Position numbers and translations under genes: made by a program. A DNA stretch of 64,000 nucleotides from NCBI GenBank assembly GCA_000403315.2, contig KE159638.1:248001-312000 (forward strand), written 5' to 3'. This DNA comes from Lachnospiraceae bacterium A2. Its GTDB lineage: Bacteria; Bacillota; Clostridia; Lachnospirales; Lachnospiraceae. Below the pieces are notes generated by a model. It was given only the letters and a program-made list of their open reading frames with translations. It searched no databases and was not told the DNA's origin. The stretch's first letter is position 1, and the number at the start of each line of letters is the position of its first letter. Of this stretch, positions 34,207 to 43,250 are shown one piece after another.

Positions 34207-35174
34207 CTATGCTATGCTGTCCATGGGACTTTACCTCATTCTTTCCGAAATCTCAATTCCTTCCATCTGAAATTTTGCTACCTCTGAATTCTTTGGTATG
34301 TATCCATATATGAACGAATCTTACTGGAATATCATACATGCTCTCTTTTGATTCTTGATTCAAGGCTTCTTCTGAAAATCCTTTTGATTTCTTCTTGTCT
34401 GTAATTCTGCCTGCTCTGGATCCTAAACCTGCAAACCTTCTGTTTCACTCTGTACGGAACATTTCTTATCCGTTTTTTCTTCAGCTTGTTTTCCCATTCC
34501 GAAAGTATAAGGTCGGATGTTATCACGTTTGCTAATATCCAGTTCCGTTGTTGTTCTATGCAAGCTTTCCTGCCGGACACTATCAGGTTGGATAATAACC
34601 TTATTATAATTTCCCATTCCGAAAACTCAACTTCCAATACCGACTTCTAAAAAATATTCGGTTCCAGAACTTCAACTTCCGTTTTTACATTTCCAAAATC
34701 CTTAACAGGGGAGAATGTGATGCCGTTTGTCTTGTACCTCTGAATAATGATTGAGGGGGAGTTATTTTAGTATTTTGGTGGACTGTACCTCTCTTTCTTA
34801 AATTATGAGATATTTCTTTCTGTTTCCGGTGGACTGTACCTCCTTCTTTTTGTTTTTCTTGTTGCTTGTGTTGTTTTTGTTTTGTGAGTTTATTATATCT
34901 AATAAAACCGGATATGTCAACTATTATTTTTAAAAATTTATATTAAAGGTACTTATAATTGAAATAATATAAATAAGCTATAGAATATTCTGAAAATTTA
35001 GCCCGGATAAACTTAGGAATTTTGCCAAGGAGCTTGATACGGGAAAATATTTGTAGGAGGGCGGGGGAGCCGGTATAATAGGGGAGGGGACAGAAAAGAA
35101 AGGAATGGCTGGAAAGCGCCGTAACCGGGCACTGGCGCCCAAAAGCCAGATGGTTGGGGGATGCCGGAACATAC
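34207..35174. other. gene-poor AT-rich intergenic region with degenerate repeats
   Basis: No convincing gene is visible over about 970 bp. A minus-strand frame at 34332-34637 lacks an RBS and family resemblance. TTCCCATTCCGAAA occurs at 34491 and 34611 (120 bp apart). TGTACCTC occurs at 34733, 34784 and 34835 (exactly 51 bp apart), and the last two copies are extended to GGTGGACTGTACCTC. The pattern suggests a worn mobile-element end or a non-coding array. Confidence 0.6.
34733..34842. repeat. three TGTACCTC copies at a 51-bp period
   Basis: Copies start at 34733, 34784 and 34835. Two are preceded by GGTGGAC, so the shared unit there is 15 bp (34777-34791 and 34828-34842). Intervening sequence is not conserved. 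Confidence 0.75.
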
Positions 35175-35231
35175 AAGGCTCCTGCAGCATAAAAATATAA
35201 CAAATCCTTATTTTTATGCTGCAGGAGCCTT
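35175..35231. terminator. 23-bp perfect palindrome (bidirectional terminator candidate)
   Basis: The arms 35175-35197 and 35209-35231 are perfectly complementary around an 11-nt loop; each contains GGCTCCTGCAGCAT or its complement next to an A5/T5 run. It lies downstream of the minus-strand TSCPD gene and ends with TTTCC on the plus strand. Confidence 0.75.
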
Positions 35232-35301
35232 TCCTTTCCGCGGGCGATGCAAAGCCCTGCCCCGCTAAAATGGCATGGCAGCCTGAAATATGTAAGGGAT
35301 G

Positions 35302-35559
35302 CTAATTCTTGGAAGCCTCAAATGCAGCCCTGCAGGCTTTCGCAAGCTGGTCGCCGCAGGAGGTAGGCCTTCCATTGCAGGAAATGCCGCCGATTTTCTG
35401 TTCTACCTGCTCAATAGTCAGCCCCTCTACCAGCTTTGGGATTGCCTGTAAATTGCCATTGCAGCCGCCGGTAAATTTCACATATTTCACAACGTTGCCG
35501 TCAAGCTCCACTTCGATCAGCGTGGAACAGGTTCCTTTTGTCTTATAAATGTAACCCAT
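35302..35559 (-). CDS. TSCPD-domain protein (TIGR03905-like)
   Basis: This 85-residue protein on the minus strand has RBS AAAAAGGAGAAG before its start. Conserved features: TKGTCSTLIEVELDGN, KFTGGCNGNLQAI, GISCNGRPTSCGDQLAKA. The cysteines in GTC, GGC, ISC and TSC are typical of the TSCPD family, related to the C-terminal domain of ribonucleotide reductases. The family is common in Clostridia but has no firm function; metal or nucleotide binding is possible. Confidence 0.9.
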   Translation of the reverse strand: MGYIYKTKGTCSTLIEVELDGNVVKYVKFTGGCNGNLQAIPKLVEGLTIEQVEQKIGGISCNGRPTSCGDQLAKACRAAFEASKN

Positions 35560-35714
35560 AAGTTCTTCTCCTTTTTCATATTTTCTCTGGATGGGTGTTT
35601 TATTACTCCGGCATTTAACCGCCGGAGTAATAGGTAGGGAAAGTATAGCACATTTGCATCGGCAGGGAAAGGGGATTTCATAAAAAATTCATAAATCGTT
35701 CATGGCCTAAAGTA

Positions 35715-35743
35715 TTGTGAATCAAACCATTAAGTGGTACAAT
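35715..35743 (+). promoter_or_regulatory. promoter of secA
   Basis: TTGTGA (35715-35720), 17-nt spacer, TACAAT (35738-35743), 73 nt before the secA start. No other plus-strand gene precedes it closely. Confidence 0.65.
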
Positions 35744-35815
35744 GTAAGAAGTTGTCCGCCGTAAACGGAGTAGAACTGGCAGCCTGCTGCCAGAGTAAAA
35801 TAGGAGCATAGTATT

Positions 35816-38380
35816 ATGGGTATTATCAATAAAGTTTTCGGGACCCACAGCGAACGGGAAATTAAGAGAATTAATTCCATTGTGGAAACAATTGAAAACT
35901 ATAGGCCATCCATGATGGAACTGGCTGACGAACAGTTAAAAGGCAAGACAAAGGAATTTAAGAAGCGGCTGGAAGAAGGGGCAACCCTGGACCAGATTCT
36001 GCCGGAAGCTTACGCAGTGGTGCGGGAAGCGGCAAGGCGGGCTTTGGGCATGGAGCATTACCGGGTGCAGCTAATTGGCGGCATCATCCTCCATCAGGGC
36101 CGTATCGCGGAAATGAAAACCGGTGAAGGGAAAACGCTGGTGTCTACCCTCCCTGCTTACCTGAATGCATTGGAAGGGAAAGGGGTCCATATCGTTACCG
36201 TCAACGACTATCTGGCACACCGCGACGCTGAATGGATGGGGAAAGTCCATGAATTCCTGGGCCTTACGGTAGGCGTGGTGCTGAATTCCATGGATAATGA
36301 CGAACGGCGGGCCGCCTATGGCTGCGACATTACGTATGTTACCAATAATGAGCTGGGTTTTGACTACCTGCGTGACAATATGGTGATTTACAAAGAACAG
36401 CTTGTGCAGCGCGATCTGCATTACGCCATTATTGACGAGGTGGACTCGGTGCTGATTGACGAAGCCAGGACGCCCCTGATTATTTCCGGGCAGAGCGGGA
36501 AATCCACCAGCCTGTATGAAGCCTGCGACATTCTGGCAAGGCAGCTAACCCGGGGGGAAGACCTGCCGGAATTTTCCAAGATGGACGCTATTATGGGGGT
36601 GGAGCAGGAAGAAACCGGGGATTTCATTGTCAATGAAAAGGACAAAGTGGTAAACCTTACGGCGGAAGGCGTAAAGAAAGTTGAGAAATTTTTCCATATA
36701 GAAAATCTGGCGGATGCAGAAAACCTTGAAATCCAGCATAACATTATCCTCGCCCTCCGGGCGCATAACCTGATGTTCCGGGACCAGGATTATGTGGTCC
36801 AGGATGAAAAAGTCCTGATTGTGGATGAATTTACCGGGCGTATTATGCCGGGGCGCCGCTATTCGGATGGCCTGCACCAGGCAATTGAAGCAAAAGAGCA
36901 TGTGAAGGTGAAGCGGGAAAGCAAGACGCTGGCGAATATCACTTTCCAGAATTTCTTTAATAAATATACGAAAAAAGCCGGCATGACGGGTACTGCGCTG
37001 ACAGAGGAAAAAGAATTCCGGGATATCTATGGGATGGACGTTATTGAGATCCCTACCAATATGCCGGTAATCCGTGAGGATTTGCAGGATGCGGTATACA
37101 AGACCAAGAAAGAAAAATTCCATGCTGTCATAGATGAAATTGAGAAGGCCCATGAAAAGGGGCAGCCAGTCTTAGTAGGTACGATTACGATTGAAACTTC
37201 TGAATTAATCAGCGGTATGCTGAAGCGGCGGGGCATCCAGCACAAGGTACTGAATGCCAAGTTCCACGAACTGGAAGCGGAAATCGTGGCTGAGGCAGGC
37301 CAGCATGGGGCAGTGACCATTGCTACCAATATGGCGGGCCGTGGTACGGATATTAAGCTGGACGAAGATGCAAAGAAAGCGGGGGGCCTGAAAATCATCG
37401 GTACCGAGCGCCATGAGTCAAGGCGTATTGACAACCAGCTCCGCGGCCGTTCTGGGCGGCAGGGGGACCCGGGGGAATCCCAGTTCTTCATTTCGCTGGA
37501 AGATGATTTGATGCGCCTGTTTGGTTCGGAAAGGCTGATGGGCATGTTCAATACCCTGGGCGTACCGGAAAATGAGCAGATTCAGCATAAAATGCTGACA
37601 AGCGCCATTGAAAAGGCCCAGATGAAGATAGAGAGCAACAATTTTGGCATCCGTAAGAATTTGCTGGAATATGACCAAGTCATGAACGAGCAGAGGGAAA
37701 TTATTTATGCTGAACGCCGCCGGGTATTGGATGGGGAAAGTATGCGGGATGTGATTTACAAGATGATTACAGACCGTGTGGAAAATACGGTAGACACCTG
37801 TATTTCCGCAGACCAGGGGAGCGAAGAATGGGACCTGAATGAGCTGAACCAGCTTCTGATTCCGATTATCCCCTTAAAGCCAGTTGCCCCAGAAGAAGTG
37901 AAGGACATCCAGGCCAATGAGCTAAAGCACCGCCTGAAAGAGCAGGCAGTGAAGCTATATGAAATGAAAGAAGCAGAATTCCCGGAACCTGAGGCTGTCC
38001 GGGAGCTGGAGCGGGTAGTGCTCTTAAAAGTTATTGACCGGAAATGGATGGACCATATTGACGACATGGACCAGCTTCGCCAAGGCATTGGCCTGCAGGC
38101 TTACGGGCAGCGGGATCCGTTGGTGGAATATAAGATGAGCGGCTATGACATGTTTGACGGCATGATAGCCAACATTCAGGAAGATACCGTGCGCTTATTG
38201 TTCCATGTACGCATTGAGCAGAAGGTAGAGCGGGAGCAGGTGGCGAAAGTCACAGGGACAAACCGCGACGAATCCATGCAGAAGGCGCCGAAAAGGCGGG
38301 AATCTGCGAAAATATACCCCAATGACCCATGCCCATGCGGCAGCGGGAAGAAGTATAAGCAATGCTGCGGAAGAAAATAA
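35816..38380 (+). CDS. secA: preprotein translocase ATPase SecA
   Basis: This 854-residue protein is the motor of the general Sec pathway; it drives unfolded preproteins through SecYEG. Visible features: Walker A region [15 protein letters not shown]-like [21 protein letters not shown], the preprotein cross-linking region, second nucleotide domain with [11 protein letters not shown] and [13 protein letters not shown], and a C-terminal SEC-C zinc motif ([18 protein letters not shown]). Length matches housekeeping SecA1. RBS AGGAG lies 11 nt upstream. It is monocistronic, with its own promoter and terminator. Confidence 0.98.
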   Translation: MGIINKVFGTHSEREIKRINSIVETIENYRPSMMELADEQLKGKTKEFKKRLEEGATLDQILPEAYAVVREAARRALGMEHYRVQLIGGIILHQGRIAEMKTGEGKTLVSTLPAYLNALEGKGVHIVTVNDYLAHRDAEWMGKVHEFLGLTVGVVLNSMDNDERRAAYGCDITYVTNNELGFDYLRDNMVIYKEQLVQRDLHYAIIDEVDSVLIDEARTPLIISGQSGKSTSLYEACDILARQLTRGEDLPEFSKMDAIMGVEQEETGDFIVNEKDKVVNLTAEGVKKVEKFFHIENLADAENLEIQHNIILALRAHNLMFRDQDYVVQDEKVLIVDEFTGRIMPGRRYSDGLHQAIEAKEHVKVKRESKTLANITFQNFFNKYTKKAGMTGTALTEEKEFRDIYGMDVIEIPTNMPVIREDLQDAVYKTKKEKFHAVIDEIEKAHEKGQPVLVGTITIETSELISGMLKRRGIQHKVLNAKFHELEAEIVAEAGQHGAVTIATNMAGRGTDIKLDEDAKKAGGLKIIGTERHESRRIDNQLRGRSGRQGDPGESQFFISLEDDLMRLFGSERLMGMFNTLGVPENEQIQHKMLTSAIEKAQMKIESNNFGIRKNLLEYDQVMNEQREIIYAERRRVLDGESMRDVIYKMITDRVENTVDTCISADQGSEEWDLNELNQLLIPIIPLKPVAPEEVKDIQANELKHRLKEQAVKLYEMKEAEFPEPEAVRELERVVLLKVIDRKWMDHIDDMDQLRQGIGLQAYGQRDPLVEYKMSGYDMFDGMIANIQEDTVRLLFHVRIEQKVEREQVAKVTGTNRDESMQKAPKRRESAKIYPNDPCPCGSGKKYKQCCGRK

Positions 38381-38406
38381 AGGGAGCTGCATCCCGATAA
38401 CAAGAG

Positions 38407-38452
38407 GGCAAGATATGGCGACAGGACAAGGGTTTCCATATCTTGCCTTTTT
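38407..38452 (+). terminator. rho-independent terminator of secA
   Basis: GGCAAGATATGG (38407-38418) pairs with CCATATCTTGCC (38436-38447), followed by TTTTT. Confidence 0.9.
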
Positions 38453-38560
38453 GCTGCCCATCCAACAGAAAATTATGAAATATTCAGGAAAATTTAAGAA
38501 ATAATTGAAGGTCTAGTTAAGATGTATCGTTTATATTAATTGACAGAAAAGGAGCAATCT

Positions 38561-39247
38561 ATGGAAAAGAAAACACTGCTAATCCCCAAGGCCACATGGC
38601 TGCCCCTGATTTTGACATTTGTATGCAATGACATTGCCTATTTTGGCACAAGGCTGCTGATGTCAGATAAGAAGCATTATAACCTCTCCAACCCCCTGGA
38701 TGAACAGATTCCATTTCTGCCATGGACGCTTATTATATATTGGGGCTGCTACTTATTCTGGCTTGTGAATTATGTGATTGGGTGCAGGCAGGAGCAGGAG
38801 GAAGCATTCCGGTTTTTGGGTGCAGATTTATTTTCCAAACTTATCTGCCTTGTGTTTTTCCTTGTGTTTCCCACAACGAATACAAGGCCAATCATAGAAG
38901 GGCACTCTATATGGGAAGAAGGGATGCGGCTGTTGTACCAGATGGACGCCGCAGACAATTTGCTCCCTTCCATCCATTGCCTTGCGAGCTGGCTTTCTTT
39001 TATTGCTGTAAGGAAGAATGAAAGGATCCCAAAATGGTACCGGGCTGCTTCCTTCCTGATGGCTGCCAGCGTCTGCATTTCCACCCTTACCACCAAACAG
39101 CATGTGCTGATCGACGTGGCTGCAGGGGTTGCGCTGGGAGAATTCAGTTACCAGTTTGTAGGGAAAAGCGGGCTTTCCAAATGGTATATGGATGTGATGT
39201 TGAAATTAGAGCCGAAGGGCTGGGGGAAAAAATTTCAGGGCAGGTGA
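38561..39247 (+). CDS. PAP2-family membrane phosphatase
   Basis: This 228-residue membrane protein starts at ATG 38561 after AAAGGAG. It has about six helices and the phosphatase fingerprints of the PAP2 superfamily in worn form: a TTNTRPIIE segment, LLPSIHCLASW (P-S-x-H) and TLTTKQHVLIDVAAG (K-x-H-x-x-x-D). Such enzymes dephosphorylate phosphatidate or isoprenoid diphosphates. A VTT-domain gene follows 67 nt downstream, so both may act on membrane lipids. Confidence 0.88.
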   Translation: MEKKTLLIPKATWLPLILTFVCNDIAYFGTRLLMSDKKHYNLSNPLDEQIPFLPWTLIIYWGCYLFWLVNYVIGCRQEQEEAFRFLGADLFSKLICLVFFLVFPTTNTRPIIEGHSIWEEGMRLLYQMDAADNLLPSIHCLASWLSFIAVRKNERIPKWYRAASFLMAASVCISTLTTKQHVLIDVAAGVALGEFSYQFVGKSGLSKWYMDVMLKLEPKGWGKKFQGR

Positions 39248-39314
39248 GTATCCCGTAAGGCAGCAGGCGGGGCGGCGGAAGGAACTTATCAATTGGATGG
39301 GAAAGGAAGGCAGC

Positions 39315-39944
39315 ATGAGCGAAATATCAGTAAATGCAAAAAAGGAACTGTACAGCAGGGATTTCAGTAAACAGGAAAGGGAAAACTGCATGATTAAAAA
39401 AATAAAAATAGCAGTGACAATAGCATTTGTGGTTGCTGCAATGGTTTTGGCAAAACATTTTTTTAACCAGAAATTTGATTCGGTAGAAGCAGTGCAGGAG
39501 TATATGAAAAGCTTTGGCCTGGCTGCGCCTTTCCTGCTGATGGTCTTTCAGGCTTTTCAGGTAGTAATCCCGGTGCTGCCGGGGTATCTGGGCTGCGCTG
39601 CCGGGGCGGTTGCATTTGGCAGCATGGCAGGCTTCTGGTGCAACTATATTGGCATCAGCGTAGGTTCCATAATGGCCTATTTCCTTGCGCGGAAATATGG
39701 GGTTCAGATTGTGCTATCCCTGTTTCCCGGGCATCAATATGAAAAATGGAGCGGAAAAATTGAGAACAGCAAGTCCTTTGGCTGGTTCCTGTTTGTTGCC
39801 ACGCTGCTTCCCCTGTTCCCAGACGATTTGCTGTGCTATTTGTCGGGGCTTTTGAATATGAACAGCAAAAAATTTATTTGGATTATTATTTTGGGGAAAC
39901 CTTGGTGCATTTTGGCTTACAGCATTGTGTTTGGCATGGTATAA
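39315..39944 (+). CDS. TVP38/TMEM64-type (VTT domain) membrane protein
   Basis: This is a 209-residue protein if ATG 39315 is used (GAAAGGAAGG upstream); ATG 39390 is an alternative that would begin at the first helix. About five helices, with the VTT signature FQAFQVVIPVLPGYLGCAAG and the later FVATLLPLFPDDLLCYLSGL. VTT/DedA proteins include lipid scramblases and are needed for envelope homeostasis. The exact role here is unproven. Confidence 0.85.
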   Translation: MSEISVNAKKELYSRDFSKQERENCMIKKIKIAVTIAFVVAAMVLAKHFFNQKFDSVEAVQEYMKSFGLAAPFLLMVFQAFQVVIPVLPGYLGCAAGAVAFGSMAGFWCNYIGISVGSIMAYFLARKYGVQIVLSLFPGHQYEKWSGKIENSKSFGWFLFVATLLPLFPDDLLCYLSGLLNMNSKKFIWIIILGKPWCILAYSIVFGMV

Positions 39945-39974
39945 AAAAGTTATTTTTGGAATATGCTTTGGCAG

Positions 39975-40004
39975 TTGACAAACATACTGGCAGTATGTTA
40001 AAAT
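39975..40004 (+). promoter_or_regulatory. tetR promoter with operator in the spacer
   Basis: TTGACA (39975-39980), an 18-nt spacer and TAAAAT (39999-40004). The palindrome ACATACTGGCAGTATGT (39982-39998) lies between the two boxes, ideal for repression by a TetR dimer. Autoregulation by the gene at 40038 is inferred from position. Confidence 0.75.
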
Positions 40005-40037
40005 AAAAGCCATCAGCAACAGCCTTGGAGGTAGGAG

Positions 40038-40691
40038 ATGGCCCGGAACAAGCATCCAGAGGAAACGGTAAATTTAATATTGGATGTGTCTTACCGCCTG
40101 TTTATGAAGAAAGGCTATGAGCATACCTCCATTCAGGACATTATCAGCCATTTGGGCGGATTGAGCAAAGGGGCTATCTACCACCATTTTAAGTCAAAGG
40201 AAGAAATCCTGATGGCAGTGTCTGACAGGATGACGGAGGAGTCCAACCAGTTGCTTGTCAGGATCCGTGACTGCAAAGGGATGACGGGGAGGGAAAAGCT
40301 GAAGGCAATTTTTAAGGAATCCATTAACCGGCCGGTGCAGGATGAAATTTTCACTGCAGCGCCGAATTTCCACAATAACCCGAAGCTTTTAGCGAGCCTG
40401 CTGAACGATACCATCAAGGAAGTGCCGCCAGTTTATATTACGCCTATTATTGAACAGGGGATTGCGGATGGTTCCATCCAGACAGATTACCCGGAACAGT
40501 TGGCGGAGCTTATTATCCTTGTGGCAAATATTTGGATGAACCCTATGGTGTTTGAGGATACCAGGGAGCATGCTTATGGGAAATTCCAGGTGTTCCGGCA
40601 GATGATGCAGGGATTGGGGCTGGATATTGTAGATGAGGAAATGCTGGAAAGGCTGCAGGAACTTACATCTATTTATCAGGAGAAAAAATAA
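40038..40691 (+). CDS. TetR-family transcriptional regulator
   Basis: This 217-residue protein has a typical N-terminal helix-turn-helix (NLILDVSYRLFMKKGYEHTS, IQDIISHLGGLSKGAIYHHF) and a variable ligand-binding C-terminal domain. RBS GGAGGTAGG. It probably represses itself through the palindrome at 39982-39998 and controls the adjacent MFS transporter gene, the usual arrangement for drug-responsive efflux. Confidence 0.92.
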   Translation: MARNKHPEETVNLILDVSYRLFMKKGYEHTSIQDIISHLGGLSKGAIYHHFKSKEEILMAVSDRMTEESNQLLVRIRDCKGMTGREKLKAIFKESINRPVQDEIFTAAPNFHNNPKLLASLLNDTIKEVPPVYITPIIEQGIADGSIQTDYPEQLAELIILVANIWMNPMVFEDTREHAYGKFQVFRQMMQGLGLDIVDEEMLERLQELTSIYQEKK

Positions 40692-40884
40692 CGTTTTTAT
40701 GGGCAGGCGGCAATTCAGGGCAGCTTGGGTTGCCGGCATGCCAAGTAAAAAGCTTTTGCATAGGCTGCCGTGAGGGCAGGCTGGCAGCGAAAGGAAGGGG
40801 GAACTCTAGGTTTTTAAACCGTTGATGGATGGTTGTGTAAGGTTGGCAAAGAAAACTGGAAGGATATTTTTTTTGGGCTTATAC

Positions 40885-40901
40885 ATACCGACGTTTGGTA
40901 T
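40885..40901 (+). promoter_or_regulatory. imperfect palindrome upstream of the MFS gene
   Basis: ATACCGACGTTTGGTAT has matching ATACC/GGTAT ends and lies 28 nt before the transporter start. It differs from the tetR operator, so a shared regulator is not certain. Confidence 0.45.
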
Positions 40902-40928
40902 TAATACAAAGAAAGGAATGGATAAACA

Positions 40929-42167
40929 ATGGGAAAAAAATTATTTACAAAGGATTTTACATTAGTTGTGCTGGGGCAGATTATTTCGCTCTTTGGCAAT
41001 GCTACCATCCGGTTTGCGCTGCCCCTGTACCTGCTGAACCAGACAGGTTCCGCCGCCCTATATGGGATGGTGACTGCCTGCGCATTTATCCCGGCAATCC
41101 TGCTGTCCCCGGTGGGCGGGATTTTGGCGGACCGGGTGAATAAGAAAAACATTATGGTTGTGCTGGATTTTTTTACTGCGGCAGTGATTTTGGCGGTTTC
41201 CCTGCTTTTGGGCAAAGTGGACCTTGTCCTCCTGCAGACCTCTGCGCTGATGCTTTTGTATGGGATTGCCGGAGCGTACCAGCCTTCGGTGCAGGCAAGC
41301 ATACCTATGCTGGCCAGCCAGGAAAATTATATGGCGGCAAATTCCATCATCAATACCATCAGCTCCTTTGCTTCGCTGGTTGGGCCTGTGCTGGGCGGGA
41401 TTGTTTACAGCGCTTATGGGCTTAGGCCTGTGCTGTGGGTCTGCATTGTATGCTTTTTCCTGTCGGCAGTGATGGAAATTTTTATCAAGATGCCCTTTGA
41501 AAAACCGGAACCCAGCGGGAACCTGTGGGACACCATAAAAGCAGATTTTGGGGAAAGCGTCCGGTTTATCCGGCAGGAAAAGCCAGTCATTGGGAAAGCG
41601 CTTCTTGTGGTTTGCGGGATAAACTTATTTTTGTCTGCCATGATAATTGTAGGGATGCCGTACCTGGTGACGGAGGTATTGGATTTGGAGGCCCATGAAG
41701 CAAATAGGCTGTTTGGTTATGCGCAAGGGGCTTTGGCGGCCGGTGGGCTGACAGGGGGCATTTGCGCCGGGGTTTTTGCGGGAAAGCTGTCTATAAAAAA
41801 GACGGGGAACCTTCTGGTTGCCTGTGCGGCTCCGGTATTCCCGATAGGGCTGTCATTGCTGTTTTTTGAATCTGGGATGGTGAATTATCTGGTCCTGACA
41901 GGATGCAGCTTTTTGGTTATGGTATGTTCCACGGTTTTTTCGGTGCAGATGATGTCGTTTATCCAGACGGAAACGCCCCAGAACCTGCTGGGAAAGGTGA
42001 TCGCAGTTATCCTTACCATATGCATGTGCGCCCAGCCCTTGGGAAATGCATTTTACGGCGTGATGTTTGGGGCATGCAAGGGGTTTGAATATGTGGTAGT
42101 CCTGTTTGCAGGGGTTGTGACTCTGGGGATTGTGGTGTGTGCCCGGAAGATTTTTGAAAACTTGTAG
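40929..42167 (+). CDS. MFS efflux transporter
   Basis: This 412-residue protein has about 12 helices and MFS signatures: GQIISLFGNATIRFALPLYL at the start and motif A-like GGILADRVNKKNIMV between helices 2 and 3. It resembles the DHA3 (MefA/EntS-like) drug efflux group. The TetR gene upstream suggests induction by a substrate such as an antibiotic or bile compound. The ligand is not predictable. Confidence 0.9.
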   Translation: MGKKLFTKDFTLVVLGQIISLFGNATIRFALPLYLLNQTGSAALYGMVTACAFIPAILLSPVGGILADRVNKKNIMVVLDFFTAAVILAVSLLLGKVDLVLLQTSALMLLYGIAGAYQPSVQASIPMLASQENYMAANSIINTISSFASLVGPVLGGIVYSAYGLRPVLWVCIVCFFLSAVMEIFIKMPFEKPEPSGNLWDTIKADFGESVRFIRQEKPVIGKALLVVCGINLFLSAMIIVGMPYLVTEVLDLEAHEANRLFGYAQGALAAGGLTGGICAGVFAGKLSIKKTGNLLVACAAPVFPIGLSLLFFESGMVNYLVLTGCSFLVMVCSTVFSVQMMSFIQTETPQNLLGKVIAVILTICMCAQPLGNAFYGVMFGACKGFEYVVVLFAGVVTLGIVVCARKIFENL

Positions 42168-42256
42168 GGAGGATTTATATAAAATAGAACAAATGTTCAA
42201 TTTGCACTGTACTTTTTCAGGCGATGGTGTTATACTATAGGGGCAGTGGCAGATAA

Positions 42257-42445
42257 CGTATCATTAAATGGGATGCGGATTTGGAGGTGCATTTACATCC
42301 ATATAAGATAAGAAGGATCTCCGTTTCAGAGGCCTTGGCGATTCAGTCGCTGCCTAAAGAATTTGAATTGCCTAAAGAAATGAGTTTATCTGATATGTTT
42401 AATGAAAGGTCTAATTCCCCAGCTATGCTGGGGAGAATCGTGTAA
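42257..42445 (+). pseudogene. C-terminal remnant of a DNA cytosine-5 methyltransferase
   Basis: The frame after a TAA at 42254-42256 encodes KIRRISVSEALAIQSLPKEF and then ELPKEMSLSDMF, the target-recognition end and conserved final motifs of C5 methyltransferases. The expected KTIGNGVP-like ending is replaced by NERSNSPAMLGRIV, which is encoded by the left end of the IS200-type element. So the methyltransferase was cut at its 3' end by this insertion; its 5' part is also missing. Confidence 0.75.
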
Positions 42446-42472
42446 GTGGAAACGATGAGGATATAATAAAAT

Positions 42473-42527
42473 GCCTCCTATGTTAAAATGAGAATGGTGC
42501 CGCAAGCCAAACTCAAAAATAGGAGGC
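42473..42527 (+). promoter_or_regulatory. leader inverted repeat hiding the tnpA RBS
   Basis: GCCTCCTAT (42473-42481) is complementary to ATAGGAGGC (42519-42527), which contains the AGGAGG of tnpA. Pairing would block ribosome access, a control known for IS200 transposase mRNA. Confidence 0.7.
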
Positions 42528-42534
42528 GGTCCTA

Positions 42535-42963
42535 ATGGACAATAAAAGTTTATCACACACGAAATGGAAATGCCAGTATCATATAGTATTCATTCCGAAG
42601 TATAGGAAGAAGCAATTGTATGGGCAAATAAAAGTCGATGTACGTGGGATAATCAGTACATTATGCAAATATAAGGATGTTGAGATAATAGCAGGCGCAG
42701 TATGCGAGGAACACGTACATCTAAGTGTAGCAATTCCGCCGAAAATAAGTATATCAAGTTTTATGGGATACTTAAAAGGAAAAAGCACACTAATGATATA
42801 TGGCAGATACCCAGAATTGCAAAGTAAGTGGAACAAAGCATTTTGGGCACGTGGATATTACGTAGAAACAATAGGTAATATAACGGAAGATGCTGTCAGA
42901 AAATATATTAACGGGCAGGCAGAAGAATCACGAAAAGAAGATGCAAGAAGTACCGCTTTTTAG
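42535..42963 (+). CDS. tnpA: IS200/IS605 transposase TnpA (Y1 HUH)
   Basis: This 142-residue single-strand DNA transposase appears full length. It has KCQYHIVFIPKYRKK at the start, the HUH motif in CEEHVHLSV, and the C-terminal helix NITEDAVRKYINGQ carrying the nucleophilic Tyr. The family excises and inserts as single-stranded circles during replication, recognising end hairpins. No TnpB or IscB companion is present, so it is IS200-like. It looks potentially active. Confidence 0.95.
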   Translation: MDNKSLSHTKWKCQYHIVFIPKYRKKQLYGQIKVDVRGIISTLCKYKDVEIIAGAVCEEHVHLSVAIPPKISISSFMGYLKGKSTLMIYGRYPELQSKWNKAFWARGYYVETIGNITEDAVRKYINGQAEESRKEDARSTAF

Positions 42964-43067
42964 CGGACCAGTAAGAATGCTTGCGACACCGCCCTTTTGG
43001 GCGGGCAGTAAGAAAGCCCTTATTAGGGCTTAGGGCAAACCACCAGTTGAACTGGTGGTTGCTGACT

Positions 43068-43250
43068 AGACAAAACAAATGTTTCTCCTTTATCGGCCTG
43101 TCCACTGATAAATTCAAAAATTGCATTAAGCCGTTGCTGTCCGTCCACAATATGTTCATAAGTTTTTCCAGAATCAATATGCTTAAACTCATCAGAAATT
43201 TCAAAAACCTCATGCCCACTTCCTAAATAAGATATTCTCAAAATACCAGT
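43068..43250 (-). pseudogene. DUF262 (GmrS-like) protein fragment
   Basis: Read on the minus strand, GHEVFEISDEFKHIDSGKTY and EHIVDGQQRLNAIFEFISG carry the DUF262 signature (I/V)DGQQR-T/N found in GmrSD-type modification-dependent nucleases and related proteins. The right IS end follows immediately after the fragment, and no start or remaining domain is present. Together with the methyltransferase remnant it points to a dismantled restriction or defence locus. Confidence 0.65.

Larger units (their letters stand above)
42410..43068 (+). mobile_element. IS200/IS605-family insertion sequence
   Basis: The single-transposase element has subterminal hairpins instead of inverted repeats: CCCCAGC TAT GCTGGGG (42417-42433) on the left and AACCACCAG...CTGGTGGTT (43038-43060) on the right. 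Small extra hairpins lie after tnpA (CCGCCC/GGGCGG near 42988, AAGCCC/GGGCTT near 43016). Ends are approximate. It sits between the methyltransferase and DUF262 remnants. Confidence 0.82.

Noticed and set aside
34332-34637. 101-codon minus-strand frame in the repeat-bearing intergenic region
   Set aside because: No RBS or known family; its repeated SEWE stretches come from the 120-bp DNA repeat. Kept as non-coding.
34733-34842. CRISPR array, considered because of the regular 51-bp spacing
   Set aside because: The conserved unit is only 8-15 bp, only three copies exist, and no cas gene is nearby.
36545-37153. 202-codon minus-strand frame inside secA
   Set aside because: Antisense shadow of a highly conserved gene.
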